Positions 48,001-59,324 of a stretch of 64,000 nt of DNA are shown in pieces. A model generated the notes under the pieces. That model was given only the letters and a program-made list of their open reading frames with translations, made no database searches and had not been told where the DNA came from. The position numbers and the translations under genes are program-made. The stretch comes from Pollenia angustigena (Eukaryota > Arthropoda > Insecta > Diptera > Polleniidae), in assembly GCA_930367215.1 (NCBI GenBank), contig OV884056.1, forward strand, positions 89,291,285 through 89,355,284. Reading direction: 5' to 3'. The number at the start of each line of letters is the position of its first letter. Positions within the stretch are counted from its first letter, which is position 1.

Positions 48001-48869
48001 TATTTTAAGGCAAATACAGATAGCAGGCCCATTGTCATAAGACCTGCTACATATCCTCAGTGCAAGTTAGACTCTCTTTTCTTAATATACCCTGTAGGTA
48101 GTCAAACACATTTATAACTAACTTCAAACTGGTTTTTTTATAACCACATCTAGTTGATTAAGTGACTTTTTTCCTTGTGGACGACTCACTATTTTAACAT
48201 AGGGATGTCATAGGCAGTAGTCAATTGGCCATCTTTGCATGACTTTTTAACTGACTACTTATTTTTCAACCTATTTGTAATTAATTAAAAGTAGTGTCAG
48301 TTTCTAATAAATTATTTAAATTTTAAATAATTTTTGTCAAAAAAATATATGTACATATGAACATGCATACATACATACATATGTATATCTTTATATATTT
48401 TGATATAGAAATAATTATTTATGAAAATTTTGCATTAAACTGCCCAAAATGATGATGTATGGTAGTCCTGAAATAAATACGCCACATAATTGCTAGTACA
48501 TAAACAGATTTGTATTGATTTATTTTTTAATTATTTTAAAATGTTTGTATATATTTTTTTCATTTAACTTCATGGCATGCTTGTTTTACTTATTTTGCTT
48601 TTATTTGTGTTTAACGTGTGCCTTTTTGGTTGATATCTGCATGAGATTTAAACCAATTTGTAGTCATTAAAAAAAAAGTTAATTTATAGTTAATGTTTTT
48701 TGCAACTGACTATTTAATTTACTACAGGGTATATAGTTCAGTAAACATTTAAACCATCTCTAAACGCATACAATTGAGAATTAAAACTACCAATACAAGC
48801 CATATGACAGCATTTATCGTAGTGCTGCCACATTATTATTTTTTGCACTACATATTTTTTTCCAACGAT
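48001..48869. other. AT-rich DNA, nothing recognised
   Basis: A short CATA microsatellite lies at 48364-48380. No gene. Confidence 0.35.
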
Positions 48870-49696
48870 AAAGGGGGAAACCTCCCCGACAGTGACAGGT
48901 TCCGCGACCAGGTTAGGTCTATTGTACTCACTCCCCTTAGTTGGCCAAACGACCCTCTGCTTCCCAAAGGAACCCAACCAGGGCCTCTGCCGATATATCA
49001 CCGATTCGGGACGCACACATTATACCGTGCCCCAAGTGTAGGGTAGCCAGATTTTGAATTCGGAAAAACAGTACATTTGTTATGAAAAAACAGTACAATC
49101 AAGAAAAAAACAGTACAGTTTTTCGAAAGCATAACTATTTATTTAATATTTACAACTCTTGAACAACAATAACATAAAGAAATACACTTTAAAAGTATTA
49201 TATCAAAGGAAAGATTTACATTTAATGGTATTTCATATACAAAATGACACCATTTGCGTTTATAAATCATATATCACAAACAAAGCATTTGGCCATAGTA
49301 TTATTTTCCAATGTAAAACGTTTAAATATTTAAGATTATATTTAACTTAAAAAAAGCTACTCATTGATTGAGTTAGTAGAATTTTCATAAAGCATGTTTG
49401 TATTTAAAGAAATTTTCACCACACACATAGTGTGGAACTATCGTATAAATTTCAGAAAATATTTGTGTCTTTCTTCAATTAATTTTAACAAATAGAAACT
49501 GGGAATTATTTCCTTCCAGTGTGACACAAAGAATGCTGACGAAGGCCGTAGCGGGCCAGAAAATGCATTACATTCTGCTGGTGTCTAATAATTGTAAATT
49601 TTTCTGTACATTCAATATACCTCATTGCTGTCCAAAGGAAGGATAAGGTAAAATGTAAAAAGAAAATACAATATAATAGTCTGGTAGTGTTTAAAG

Positions 49697-49878
49697 CAGC
49701 CATCGGCAAAATCAGGGCGCCGCGTTTTCTCTTTTCTCTTTTATTCTCTTGTATGCTCTTTTATTACGTACATGTGCACACATATTGCAGAGAATTTAAC
49801 AACATTAACAACAACATATGTAAAATTCATACAACGCATATAATTGCAAAATGTAATAGTATAGGTTGCCGATGGCAG
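49697..49878. mobile_element. 182-bp hAT MITE with perfect 8-bp target duplication, nested
   Basis: GTTTAAAG flanks both sides (49689-49696, 49879-49886). Ends CAGCCATCGGCAA and TTGCCGATGGCAG are inverted with one mismatch. Confidence 0.9.
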
Positions 49879-50029
49879 GTTTAAAGTCATTTCTGAAAAA
49901 TTGGAGCAATAGAACTATTACAAAAAAGCTTTATAAAATACATAACTGAAATTAAACTCATAGAATAAATTCGAAAAATGAAAAATGTTCAATTAATTTT
50001 CCGATATCAAACAAATTTTTATTTAACTA

Positions 50030-50126
50030 CGGCCAATTTCAGCTACATATATAGCTATAACTGTATTTTGTAATATTCACATTTATAGTTATAGTTAAGT
50101 ATAACTGAACTTATTGAAATTGGCCG
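50030..50126. repeat. 97-bp hairpin MITE nested in the hAT-like element
   Basis: CGGCCAATTTCA and TGAAATTGGCCG are perfect complements, with further TATAGCTATAACTG / GTTATAGTTA pairing inside. Confidence 0.7.
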
Positions 50127-51214
50127 TTAATCTATAAGCTCAAAAAAAATGTTGGGTTTATTGGTTTATTTTTTTTTTAACAAAATCTGAAAATATTTTA
50201 TCAATATAAAATTAATTCCATTATAAATCTTGTTGTATTGGAAAACAATTAAATAAAATACTTAAAATACTAAAATACTAAAAATACTAAATAAATAAAA
50301 GAATTTTTTTCAGGTGTGTTTAATTTATGCACTGTTAATATCCTGATAAAGGGAAATACTAATGAGGGATTTAAAGGTTATCATATGTCTTAAAATAATA
50401 CCACGAAAAAATATGAATGATTTGAGCAACCCCTAATTTAATCTGTGTATTTTTTGACAAAACAATAGACGTAGTTAAATATTCTAATTATTTGACAACT
50501 TTTTTTTGCAACACAGCAACAATTTCTTAAATATTATGACAATATAGCTTGATAGCATACCGTTATATACCCAAATGTGTATTACTTAAACTCGGTTTTT
50601 CTTAATACCATTGTTTTTTGGAGACTAAACCAAAAAATCAGTATAAAAACAGTACAAAGTGTAAAAAACAGTACATTTGCGTACTGTTTTGGGTGTTGTG
50701 CATAAAACAGTACAATTGACAAAAATCAGTACATGTACTGCTAAAAACAGTACGTATGGCAACCCTACCCAAGTGCCTCCTTCTGGTCTATGCCAGCGCC
50801 GGGCAGTCACACAGTACATGCTCCGTCGTCTCGTCCCCGTCCACACACAGTCTTCATTCCTGTTCCTCAGCCAGGCCCATCCGATAAAGGTGGTATTTGA
50901 TCGTGTGGTGATCAGTCAGATATGCCACCAGTAGTCGCAGATCCCGTCAGCCGAGACCATTCGTCCTAATTATATTCCCGGGAGAGATGAATTCCCTTGC
51001 CTGACGCATTCCCGGAAGCGACACCCAGTATCCCCTATTTTCCCCCAGAGCCCAGTCCTCCATGAGGGACTGGACCCCTCCCAACTTAATCCACAGAAGG
51101 GTTCGGGACCCATCATCCGGGCGTTAGAACCAGGCCTGGCCAGCACATCAGCCATTTTATTACCCATATAATATATGGGGTACTGAATTACCGCTGTTAA
51201 GTTTAAACTACATA

Positions 51215-51221
<7 letters not shown>

Positions 51222-51250
<29 letters not shown>

Positions 51251-53475
51251 AATTTTTATTATTGAATCTTTCTTATCGAAATTTACAATATGTATTCAAA
51301 TCTTAATTCTACTTGTTGTTTATTAGTTGTTACCAGTGTACCCACTAACTGCTGTATTCAAATTTTAAAAATGTCTTCTAGTAAGGCTCAAAGTATCGGT
51401 TCTTTTTAGCCTCTGGTGACCTTCGAACTGAAGCAAACCCCGAGCGAGGTAGTTAGGGTGGACCATTAGTTTATCGATGTAGCTTATTGAATATTTTTTA
51501 ATTTCCTCCTGGATAGTGGGGACGTTGAGATCTCTGTGGATAATTTCATTACGTATATACCATGGGGCGCAGACAATTTGTCGTAATATTCTAGACTGTC
51601 TTCTTTGAAGCTTTTGGATGTTAGATGCGCATGCAGTACCCCATAATTGGATGCCATATGCCATATGGTTTTATGATGGACTTGTATAAGAGAATTTTGT
51701 TGTCTAAGGACAAGTTTGAGTTGCGACCGAGAAGCCAATGTAGTTGAGCTGCTTTAAGTTTCATAGCCGTTATTTTCGCTTCAATATGACGCGACCAGGT
51801 CAAGCGTCTATCTATATGAATTCCCAAGTACTTAACATGGTTTTCTACCGGAACAGTGATGTTATTTATTTTTACAGCTGGGCACGTTTGTCTTCTGAGC
51901 GTGAAAGTTAAGTGAGCACATTTAGCCGGGTTAACCTTTATTCTCCATTTTTCTAGCCATGCCTCTAGTTCATTGATGTGGGACTGCAGATTTTGCGATG
52001 CGACTTTTGGGTCATGGTTAACGCTAATAAATGCTGTGTCGTCTGCAAATGTAGAGGTATGCGTGATCAGGTTTGTTGGCATATCCGCTGTGTATATTAT
52101 ATATAGAAGCGGTCCTAATATGCTGCCTTGGGGAACACCAGCAGAAATTTTCTTGAGGGGGGAGTATTTATCTTGCGACCTTACTATGAATGTTCTGCCT
52201 ATTAGATAGCTCTCCAGAAGCTTGTGAGTGTCATGCCAAACTTTGTCAAAAGCTTGGGAAATGTCTATAAACAGGGCTGAGCAGTATTGCTTTTTCTCAA
52301 ACGCCGATCTAATAAGGGTGACAATTCTATGCACTTGTTCTATTGCACCATGTTTCGCTCTGAATCCGAACTGGTGGTCCGGGATGATGTCGTGTTCATT
52401 TAGATGAGGAGTTATACTTAAAACGAATATTTTTTCGAAAAGCTTCGATAGGATTGACAATAAGCTTATCGGTCTGTACGACGCAACCTGGCTAGCATCT
52501 TTTCCTGGCTTGGGAATCATAACAATTATAGACCTCTTCCATGAGGATGGGAAGTATCCGACTCTTAATATAGCGTTAAAAATGAGCAGCAAGATTCTGG
52601 AAGCAGACGATGGTAGGTTTCTTATCATTGACCCTGTGATGCGGTCAGGTCCGGGAGATTTTCTAATATTCACTTTTTCTATTGCAGATTTTACTTGAGT
52701 TATGTTAAATTTTAATGGATGGTTTACCTTATCAGGAATGATTGGACGACAGGAACAAGTATGTGCATCATGTGGCGTGAAAACTTTCTCAAGGTGGCCC
52801 GCGAAAGCGTTTAATTTTTCATGTGTGTTTTTGGCCCAAGTGCGGTTTCCAGTCTTAATGGAGATTCTTGGGTTATAGGGCATTTCATATGCCGTACAAC
52901 CTTCCATAAGCTATAATTGTTGTTTTTTGTGGCGTCTAGGCTGTTTAGATAGCCTTCTATTGCGGACTCGTGTCAATTTGTTGCGAAGTGTGGTCAGGCA
53001 TAATTGTAGTTGGGCCTTAGTGGTTGGGGAACGACTGTTTTGCCATTGTCTTCTTAACTTCCTTTTTTCTCTGATAAGGGCCTCTATATCCGTCGATGTA
53101 TTGTAAGGAGCACGTTTAATTGTCCGCTTGATTGGGGTTGCATTTCTTGCTGCAGTATCCAAGACTTCTGTAAATCGGTCGACAGCTATTTGGATGTCAG
53201 ATGAATTTTTTCGGGGAATGCACTGTGATAGGTGAGAGCTCACATACATTTTATACTTTAACCAATTTGTGTTTCTGTTTGGATAGGAAATAAAGTTTGC
53301 AGCTGCAGCGTCAGAGTTACCTTTTAAAATGAGGATTGAAGGTGAATGATCAGACGAAAGATCATAGGAGGAACTAACTAGTACCTGATCGCGCTTGATG
53401 TTTTTAATTACAGCAAAGTCAATAAGGTCTGGTAACTTATTGAAGTCGGTTGGCCAATAGGTAGGCTTACCATAC
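51222..53475 (-). pseudogene. Jockey-like non-LTR retrotransposon, 5'-truncated, two lesions
   Basis: Reads from a partial AP endonuclease end (PTYWPTDFNKLPDLIDF, SSDHSPSILIL near 53470-53330), through linker, to a full RT: IRKSPGPDRITGSMI, IPDHQFGFRAKHGAIEQ, LFIDISQAFDKVWHD, ISAGVPQGSILGPLLY, TFADDTAFIS (catalytic FADD present), KVKYLGIHID-like region, then WGTACASNIQKLQRRQS and HPNYLARGLL. Lesions: TAG at about 52911-52913, and a one-base frameshift near 51665. About 15 residues seem missing after VWHD. The 3' end has a poly(A) run (T run to 51246). An 11-bp repeat CATACAAATTT flanks it (51211-51221, 53476-53486). A fairly young insertion. Confidence 0.92.
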
Positions 53476-53613
53476 CATACAAATTTAAGTTAAGTTTAAC
53501 TACACCAACGCTTAAACATACATTGATTTATAAGCCATAAGTGGAGAAAGTTATTACAACAGATGACATGATTCGCACACCTACTATCGTCAGCATATTT
53601 AGATCTTAATGAC

Positions 53614-53766
53614 TTTTTTTTTTTTTTTTTTTTTTTAAATTCCCTATGCTAATCCCCGCGAAGCTATACGCTTGTCTGCAGGAAAGAAACCAGAGTCTCT
53701 GGCGGGAATCGAACTCGCAACCCCGGGGTTGATAGACTAGCTCAGTACTAGCTAGGCTACCGGGGC
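53614..53766 (-). mobile_element. tRNA-derived SINE, copy 1
   Basis: The head GCCCCGGTAGCCTAGCTAG is tRNA-like, with an A-box-like TAGCCTAGCTAG and a B box GAGTTCGATTCCC (plus-strand 53704-53716). A 60-bp body containing TCTTTCCTGCAGACAAGCG follows, then a poly(A) tail of 23 (T run 53614-53636). The copy at 60604-60745 matches over its whole length in the other orientation. Confidence 0.85.
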
Positions 53767-53769
53767 ACT

Positions 53770-55262
53770 CATTTGAATTTTATCTGAAGACACCACGTGA
53801 ATGCCAAAGGGACTTTTATAAATATAAATATCCTTAGAAGTATTAATATAAAATTAGTTGTTAGATGTTTTGCTACTTATGAAACCAGCCTTTGTTTGGA
53901 GAGGCATGCAGTTAGAACGAAAGATTCCGATAATGTTTGCTTGGAAATATAGAATGGATTTAATTTGATATTCTGTGATGTTCTGATAAACAAAATCGAT
54001 TGATATTGAAATCAATTAAGATTTCAAGTGGTTTCTGGTAAAGAATAGTCATACTTAAAGTATGCAGTATAAAACAAGGAATATTTTTATTAACATTCGA
54101 AACAGAATCGTTTTTGAATTTAAATTTTACTCAAATTCGATATCTAAAACATGGCTGAATAATTATCCCAAAGTCCAAAAAAGAATATGGAATGAAAAGA
54201 GAATTGAATACATTGCAGGTGGTCTTAAATGCCCTGCTGATAACTTTATTTTCAGCGTTATAATTGTTGATGTCAAAATTTAGTATCATTGTTTTTGACA
54301 TCGTACACAAATTTTACAAAAACAAATTAATTGGGGTTTTTGTGTAGTTGTTCTTGTTGTGTACCGAGATTACCTGTAATGAATTCGCCTTGACGAGGAG
54401 CAGGCAAATATTAAGCTAATAATAAATTTATTTGCTTTTTATTTATTGCTTTGGTTTTCATAAATTATTTAAACAAATGTTTATGATTTCATCAATTTCC
54501 TTTTCTGTCTTCGATACAAGTGTTTGTATGTATCAGAGATTTATCATGTTTTGACTTTTAAAAGTTTATCACATCTGTTTGGTTCTTCATTGATGGGGAA
54601 TTTCTTAAACTCCAAACACCAATACCACACCACCGTCATCGTCACCGAAACCAACACTCACTACCACTTATACCACCTACAATCTTAAACGTAACGCCAA
54701 TGAGATTATCGATAACTGCTTGTACTATTTATAAAGTTTATTCGTGTATATCCATGTGTGTGTGTGTGTGTGCTTGTACGGTGTCTTGGGTATGAGAGTG
54801 AAATTATAATTCATAAATTATCTACCAGCTTTTGTGTTTTATTAGCAGTTTAAAATCTTTTCTCAATATATCAAATTACCTGCAAAATATATTCAAAAGT
54901 TAAACTCATTTCAAATTGTTATTGGGTGGTCATTTCTTTAATATTATTGTGATACATTTTTGAACAAGAGAAAAAAACTTTAAGTTATTTTAAGACGACA
55001 TAAAAAGAAAAACACATGAGTTTATGAGAGAAGATAAGAAACAAAGTGATTGCACGCGTTTTAAAACTTTAAAGACGAGTAGCTGGAACATATGTTAAAG
55101 ATTGTGTGTTATCGTATTATTTTTAATTGGTCAAGATGTCACTAACGATTATTAACAGAAAATCATTTTAGTTATCTATGGCTTCATTGTGTCCTCCAGA
55201 TTATGTATGCAATGCGGCTTTATAGCAGCACTAGAAGAGAGTTCAAGTTAGTCCTCCGACTC
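53770..55262. other. AT-rich non-coding DNA
   Basis: A (TG)n run lies at 54757-54771 and a CACCAC/ACCAC-rich low-complexity stretch at 54620-54690. No gene recognised. Confidence 0.4.
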
Positions 55263-55313
55263 CTATGTAATTGTGGCTGAGATTGATTTAGAACTACTGC
55301 CGTCTCGTTTAAA
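55263..55313 (-). other. candidate terminal coding exon of an unidentified minus-strand gene
   Basis: A good acceptor (GTTTTATTTTTCAG) precedes 55313, and the frame from the first base encodes FKRDGSSSKSISATIT followed by TAG at 55265-55263. The composition is more balanced than the flanks. A second frame is also open, no upstream exon is found, and I do not recognise the peptide. Confidence 0.25.
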
Positions 55314-55469
55314 CTGAAAAATAAAACTTTTCCAATCCATGTTTGAAAGAATAAGTTTCAAAATTCGCTTTATAATTATACATCACAGACTACATATAAT
55401 TCTAAATATGCTTTTACCACAGGTTTTTCACCTGTTAGTAACAATTTGTTGTAAAGGATGTTTTTTTTT

Positions 55470-56049
55470 TAGAGTGATACAAGCTTAAATCAAAATAAAA
55501 CAAAGAAATATATTTTTAATATCAATGAAACGGGCTTTATTGGAAAGAAAATTTTATACAAATTAATGTTTTAATATGATTTCTGCCATGTCGCCACCAC
55601 GGCTGGCGCGTACAAGGCGCAAATTGGAACACCAATTTTTAACAACTTTTCGCATTCTGACCATCATCGTTTTTGACGACATATGGGCCGGGCCAATGAC
55701 TTCGCCAGCCCATAAAGCGCACCAAACAGTAATTTTCTGTGGATATAATGGTGTTTCGGCAAAAGCTTGTGGATTCTCCTAACTCTAAATGGGATAATTC
55801 TGCTTATTTACGTACCCATTCAAACAGAAATTGGCTTCATCGGAAAATGAAATTTTTAATGGAAATTTAAAACCAATATCAGTTTGTGCTTCAGCCCATT
55901 CGCCACAGTATTTTGACTAGAAACTTCAAAAATTTGCACGCGTTGTTCTCGTGTAAGTCGATTCATAATGAAATTTTAGAGCAAACTATCAGCTGTTAAA
56001 TGGGTGCTCAAATAGGGCAGTGATGCCAACTCAAAGTTGTGACACTCTA
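55470..56049 (-). pseudogene. mariner-like element with large internal deletion
   Basis: On the minus strand an N-terminal NRLTREQRVQIFEVSSQN is followed by fragments FPMKPISV, ENPQAFAETPLYPQKITVWC and then, after an abrupt jump that drops most of the catalytic region, MVRMRKVVKNW and RASRGGDMAEIIF, the usual C-terminus. Short inverted ends TAGAGTG (55470) and CACTCTA (56049). Dead. Confidence 0.75.
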
Positions 56050-56788
56050 AATAAACACAATTTATAAAAATGTTTGTATCTAATTTGTACAATTTATTGA
56101 ATACAATGTATAACACAGGGCAACACACTAAAATTTTCCGGAATTCTGCACATTGTTTTTGGATATCAATAAACTTCTGTCAAAAATGAGCACAAAGTAT
56201 TAAATTTGTATACGTCAAATAAATCTTTTCATTTACAAGAAGCCAGTTTTCTTCATTATGATGCACAAATATCTGTTGAAAGTTTGATATTCACAACCGG
56301 TCGAATTATTTTTAAATTTGAGTTGAAGTTGGGCTGTCCTAATGGTTTACAGCATATATTTTCAGCAAAATGTTTGTTAGTCTTAAATAAATTTAGATTT
56401 GTTGGGAAACGCTTTAACATGTGATGAAATTATTTATTCAGAAATAAAAAAACATAGCTTCTTTACTTTTGTTGACAACACTGAATCTATCGATTTTGTG
56501 GAATCTAATGCTAATGCTTTCACTAAATGCTCTCACTTAACATTTTAAATTTCATTACTAAGTGAAAGATTTGCCAGTCATACATTTTTATTTCAAAGAT
56601 GAAAATATAAATAAAACAAATCCACACACAATACCCAAAGATTAAATAAAATCCCCAATCCTTAAATTAAATTTGTTATTCCCTTTTTCAAAATAAAATC
56701 ATAAATTTTGGAATAAATTCCTTAATCGGGCTTCACTAATTTGATTAGAGTCACATTGGTGAGTTTAATAGGTTATCTACCTGTACCC
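56050..56788. other. AT-rich DNA, nothing recognised
   Basis: The small frame at 56206-56424 has no known motif. Confidence 0.35.
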
Positions 56789-57030
56789 ATGCTCTGTAAC
56801 TTAAGTGAGACTCTTTCGCATCGAAATGATGTGAAACAAAATAATTCATCGTTTCTCGAAAAGGGAGAAACACTGTGTCTGTAACTCATGTCGAAAACTA
56901 TCAAAAGAGATTACGTCATTACGTAATGAAAATATAACGTTGCACCCGAAGCCGATGTGACATTACATACGTTGAGAACGTCAGTAACACATATCGTTGA
57001 CGGCGTCCAAAATTTACTTAAATTGAAAAT
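56789..57030. repeat. dispersed repeat, copy 2
   Basis: Matches 27249-27495 in the same orientation with scattered substitutions. Confidence 0.7.
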
Positions 57031-57319
57031 TTTTCAACGAAGGCCGCGATAAGATAAGATAATTGAACAGTTTAAACAGCATATGATAGATAACTGTTCA
57101 GCCTATGAAATGAGCGTTTGGAAAGGGTGCTACGCTTTGTAGGGGCCTACTTATGGGTTATGAAAGTTAGAATTAGTGGAAAAATCAATTTTATGGTAAC
57201 TAAAAAAAATCATTTTTACATTTTTAGATTGTTTTTATTTTTTTTCTTTAGGGTTTTATGTTTTAAATTATTACCCAACAAATTAAAAAAAAAATAATTT
57301 TTTTTTTAAATTTATTTTT

Positions 57320-59324
57320 TCAATTTTCTGTAAAATATTCATCACAATTCGTAAGAGAAGGTATATCTAAAAGATTAACCATTTCTAAACTATAATTATT
57401 TTCTAACTCTATTCGTGACTTTACATGCCGCAGGGAAGAAATAAGTGGATCGGAAGATGCTGCCAACATGTTGAAGAGGTCCTCATTTTGCCTTACCCTT
57501 GATGCTTTGAATGTGTTCTGCAATCTATATTTTTTAGAAAATTTGTTAAGAGACTCCTGTGCTTCTTCAGAAAGCTCTCCAATTGGCAAAGACTGGTACT
57601 CAATTATATCTTTGCCATGCGCCAATATTTTATGGACGGTCGGGGTCAACTTCTTCTGTGGATACATTTCTGCTAAAAGAGATGCAGTTTTCGACGCATA
57701 TTCTCCATATTTTGTAGAATTGACATTTTCTTTGCAGTTTAAAACATCCAAGATCGTTCCCAATCTTTTCACGATTTGATTGTCAATTCCAGTGATTCTA
57801 GTTACTGGCTCATCATTTTCAAAAAATCTCCTAGAAGCGTTTCCATCGTTTGAGTTACCGTATCCGTGCTTGGGACAGTCTACTTTTAGTCCAACTTGTT
57901 TAAAAAAAGCATCCTGTATTTGCTTCATTCTGATCTTTTCCTTATCCTTTATTGATGTATTTTCATCGAAGTTTTTCTCCTCTTGTGGTAGGGTATACGC
58001 CAGTTTTAGCACGAATTCCATACACCTTATCCTTGCGTGCAATGGTGACATTCCATATTCGTAATTCTCCTCATTTGTAGAATCGTTTAAATTATCAAAG
58101 TTCTTCCGACTCTTTTTGCAAATCGGGCACGACATTGTTGAGGTTGTTCCTGTCAGTTCGTTTACGACTTTTTCGTCAACCATGGTCAGGTGGAACTCGT
58201 TAGTGCATTCAATATATTTTCCTTCTCCAATTCGCCGCTTTGTAGGCTTAATCTTGCTTATTTGTTCTTCAATGTCCTTCACCGTGGTCCTTATGAGTTC
58301 TGCCGATTCCCTTGCAAACTAAAACATTATTGGTCGGCAATAATGCACTGATGACGGACGTGGATTTTTCCAGTGTAGGGAAACATCAGATTTTAGCCGC
58401 AAAGGAACAACAGATGCCATAAACATATTTCCGTCCGATATTGTAGCGTCATCGGAAGATATCCTTTGCGTATAAACGCTTTGTCCGGATGATCCATCGC
58501 AGCCCCATTTGCTGATCAATGTCAACTTCTCAGGAAGAATTTTCACCTCATTTTCAGGAAGAGTCTCCAACAACCGTTTTGCTGTATGGCCCATGAGATC
58601 CTGCAGCTTGGCTTTCGCAGATACTTCCGTAAACTCCGTATGCAGTGGTCGTGAATTTATTTTGGCTTGCGTAATATGCTTGTATCCGGGTAAAACGTCA
58701 GCGCCGTGTCGCGCTAAAGATGCCCGTAGTTTTTCATATTTCTCTTTGGAAAGTTCTAAGTCCATAAACAAGACCAAGGCTTCTTCGGAACCATACTTTT
58801 TAATGTGTGCGTTTGTGGGCGTGGGAATGCTTTCCTTAATCCTTTTTAGTCGCAGTGGGCTTGCATCAGCAACAGATTTGGTTATCTGCGACCTAACTCT
58901 TTCACTATCCTTTGTATATTTAATAGACAGCGCGTCCGATAAATTCTTCGTGGTCAAGTCATTGGTGGCATCGGCAAGTTTCCTCTTTCTTGTAAAAATT
59001 GAACACTCCTCAATACTTTTTTTTTTGCCTTCCTTTTGCTCCTCTGGTTGATGTATTGGGTTTATCTACTGCCAATATATCCAGGATGGTGTCTTCATTA
59101 AGCCAGTTCTCGTATTTGGAGTTAAAGTTCTTAATGGTTCGATTAGATTTCACCCAGTTTGCCTTAATATTTGCATATATCAGATAAAAGTTATTTTTTA
59201 TAATTTCGCTTCTCTCAATATTTTCGTATAAGCTGTCAAGTTCTTCTAAAGCAGCTTCCGTGAAAAACTTTGGTGTGGTTGACTTTCTAAAAAGTTCAAA
59301 TAATTTTAAATTGTTCAACGCCAT
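57320..59324 (-). pseudogene. Transib transposase (RAG1-related), nearly intact
   Basis: A DDE-type cut-and-paste transposase of the Transib superfamily, whose core is homologous to the RAG1 recombinase. The reading starts at ATG 59324. Visible signatures are: FMDLELSKEKYEKLRASLAR; SKWGCDGSSGQSVY with the first catalytic Asp (codon about 58498-58496); VPLRL; CRPIMF; LTMVDEKVVNELTGTTSTM with the second Asp (58177-58175); CPICKK zinc-binding pair; HKILAHGKDII; and LSEEAQESLNK, where the catalytic Glu should lie; then EDLFNMLAASSDPLIS. Total length about 667 codons, normal for the family. Only two lesions: a one-base indel in a run of ten T (59017-59026) and TAG at 58321-58319, which probably was CAG. 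I could not place the TIRs. Confidence 0.88.

Larger units (their letters stand above)
49039..50767. mobile_element. 1729-bp non-autonomous hAT-like element with perfect 8-bp target duplication
   Basis: CCCAAGTG flanks both sides (49031-49038, 50768-50775). Ends TAGGGTAGCCA and TGGCAACCCTA are inverted with one mismatch. Both subterminal regions carry many ACAGTAC words (for example near 49070-49115 and 50650-50755), as expected for transposase-binding repeats. No transposase frame. It contains two smaller MITEs. Confidence 0.9.
48870..51178 (-). pseudogene. 3' end of an RNase H-type non-LTR retrotransposon, split by a hAT insertion
   Basis: On the minus strand 51170-50768 encodes the end of an RNase H domain (GNKMADVLARPGSNA) and then the typical tail HTIKYHLYRMGLAEEQE and DETTEHVLCDCPALA, with stops. 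The frame breaks at RRRHLG, where a 1.7-kb element is inserted, and resumes at 49031 with MCASRIGDISAEALVGFLWE up to a TAA at about 48932. Resembles elements of the I/R1/LOA group. Noticeably more GC-rich than the surroundings. Non-functional. Confidence 0.8.
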
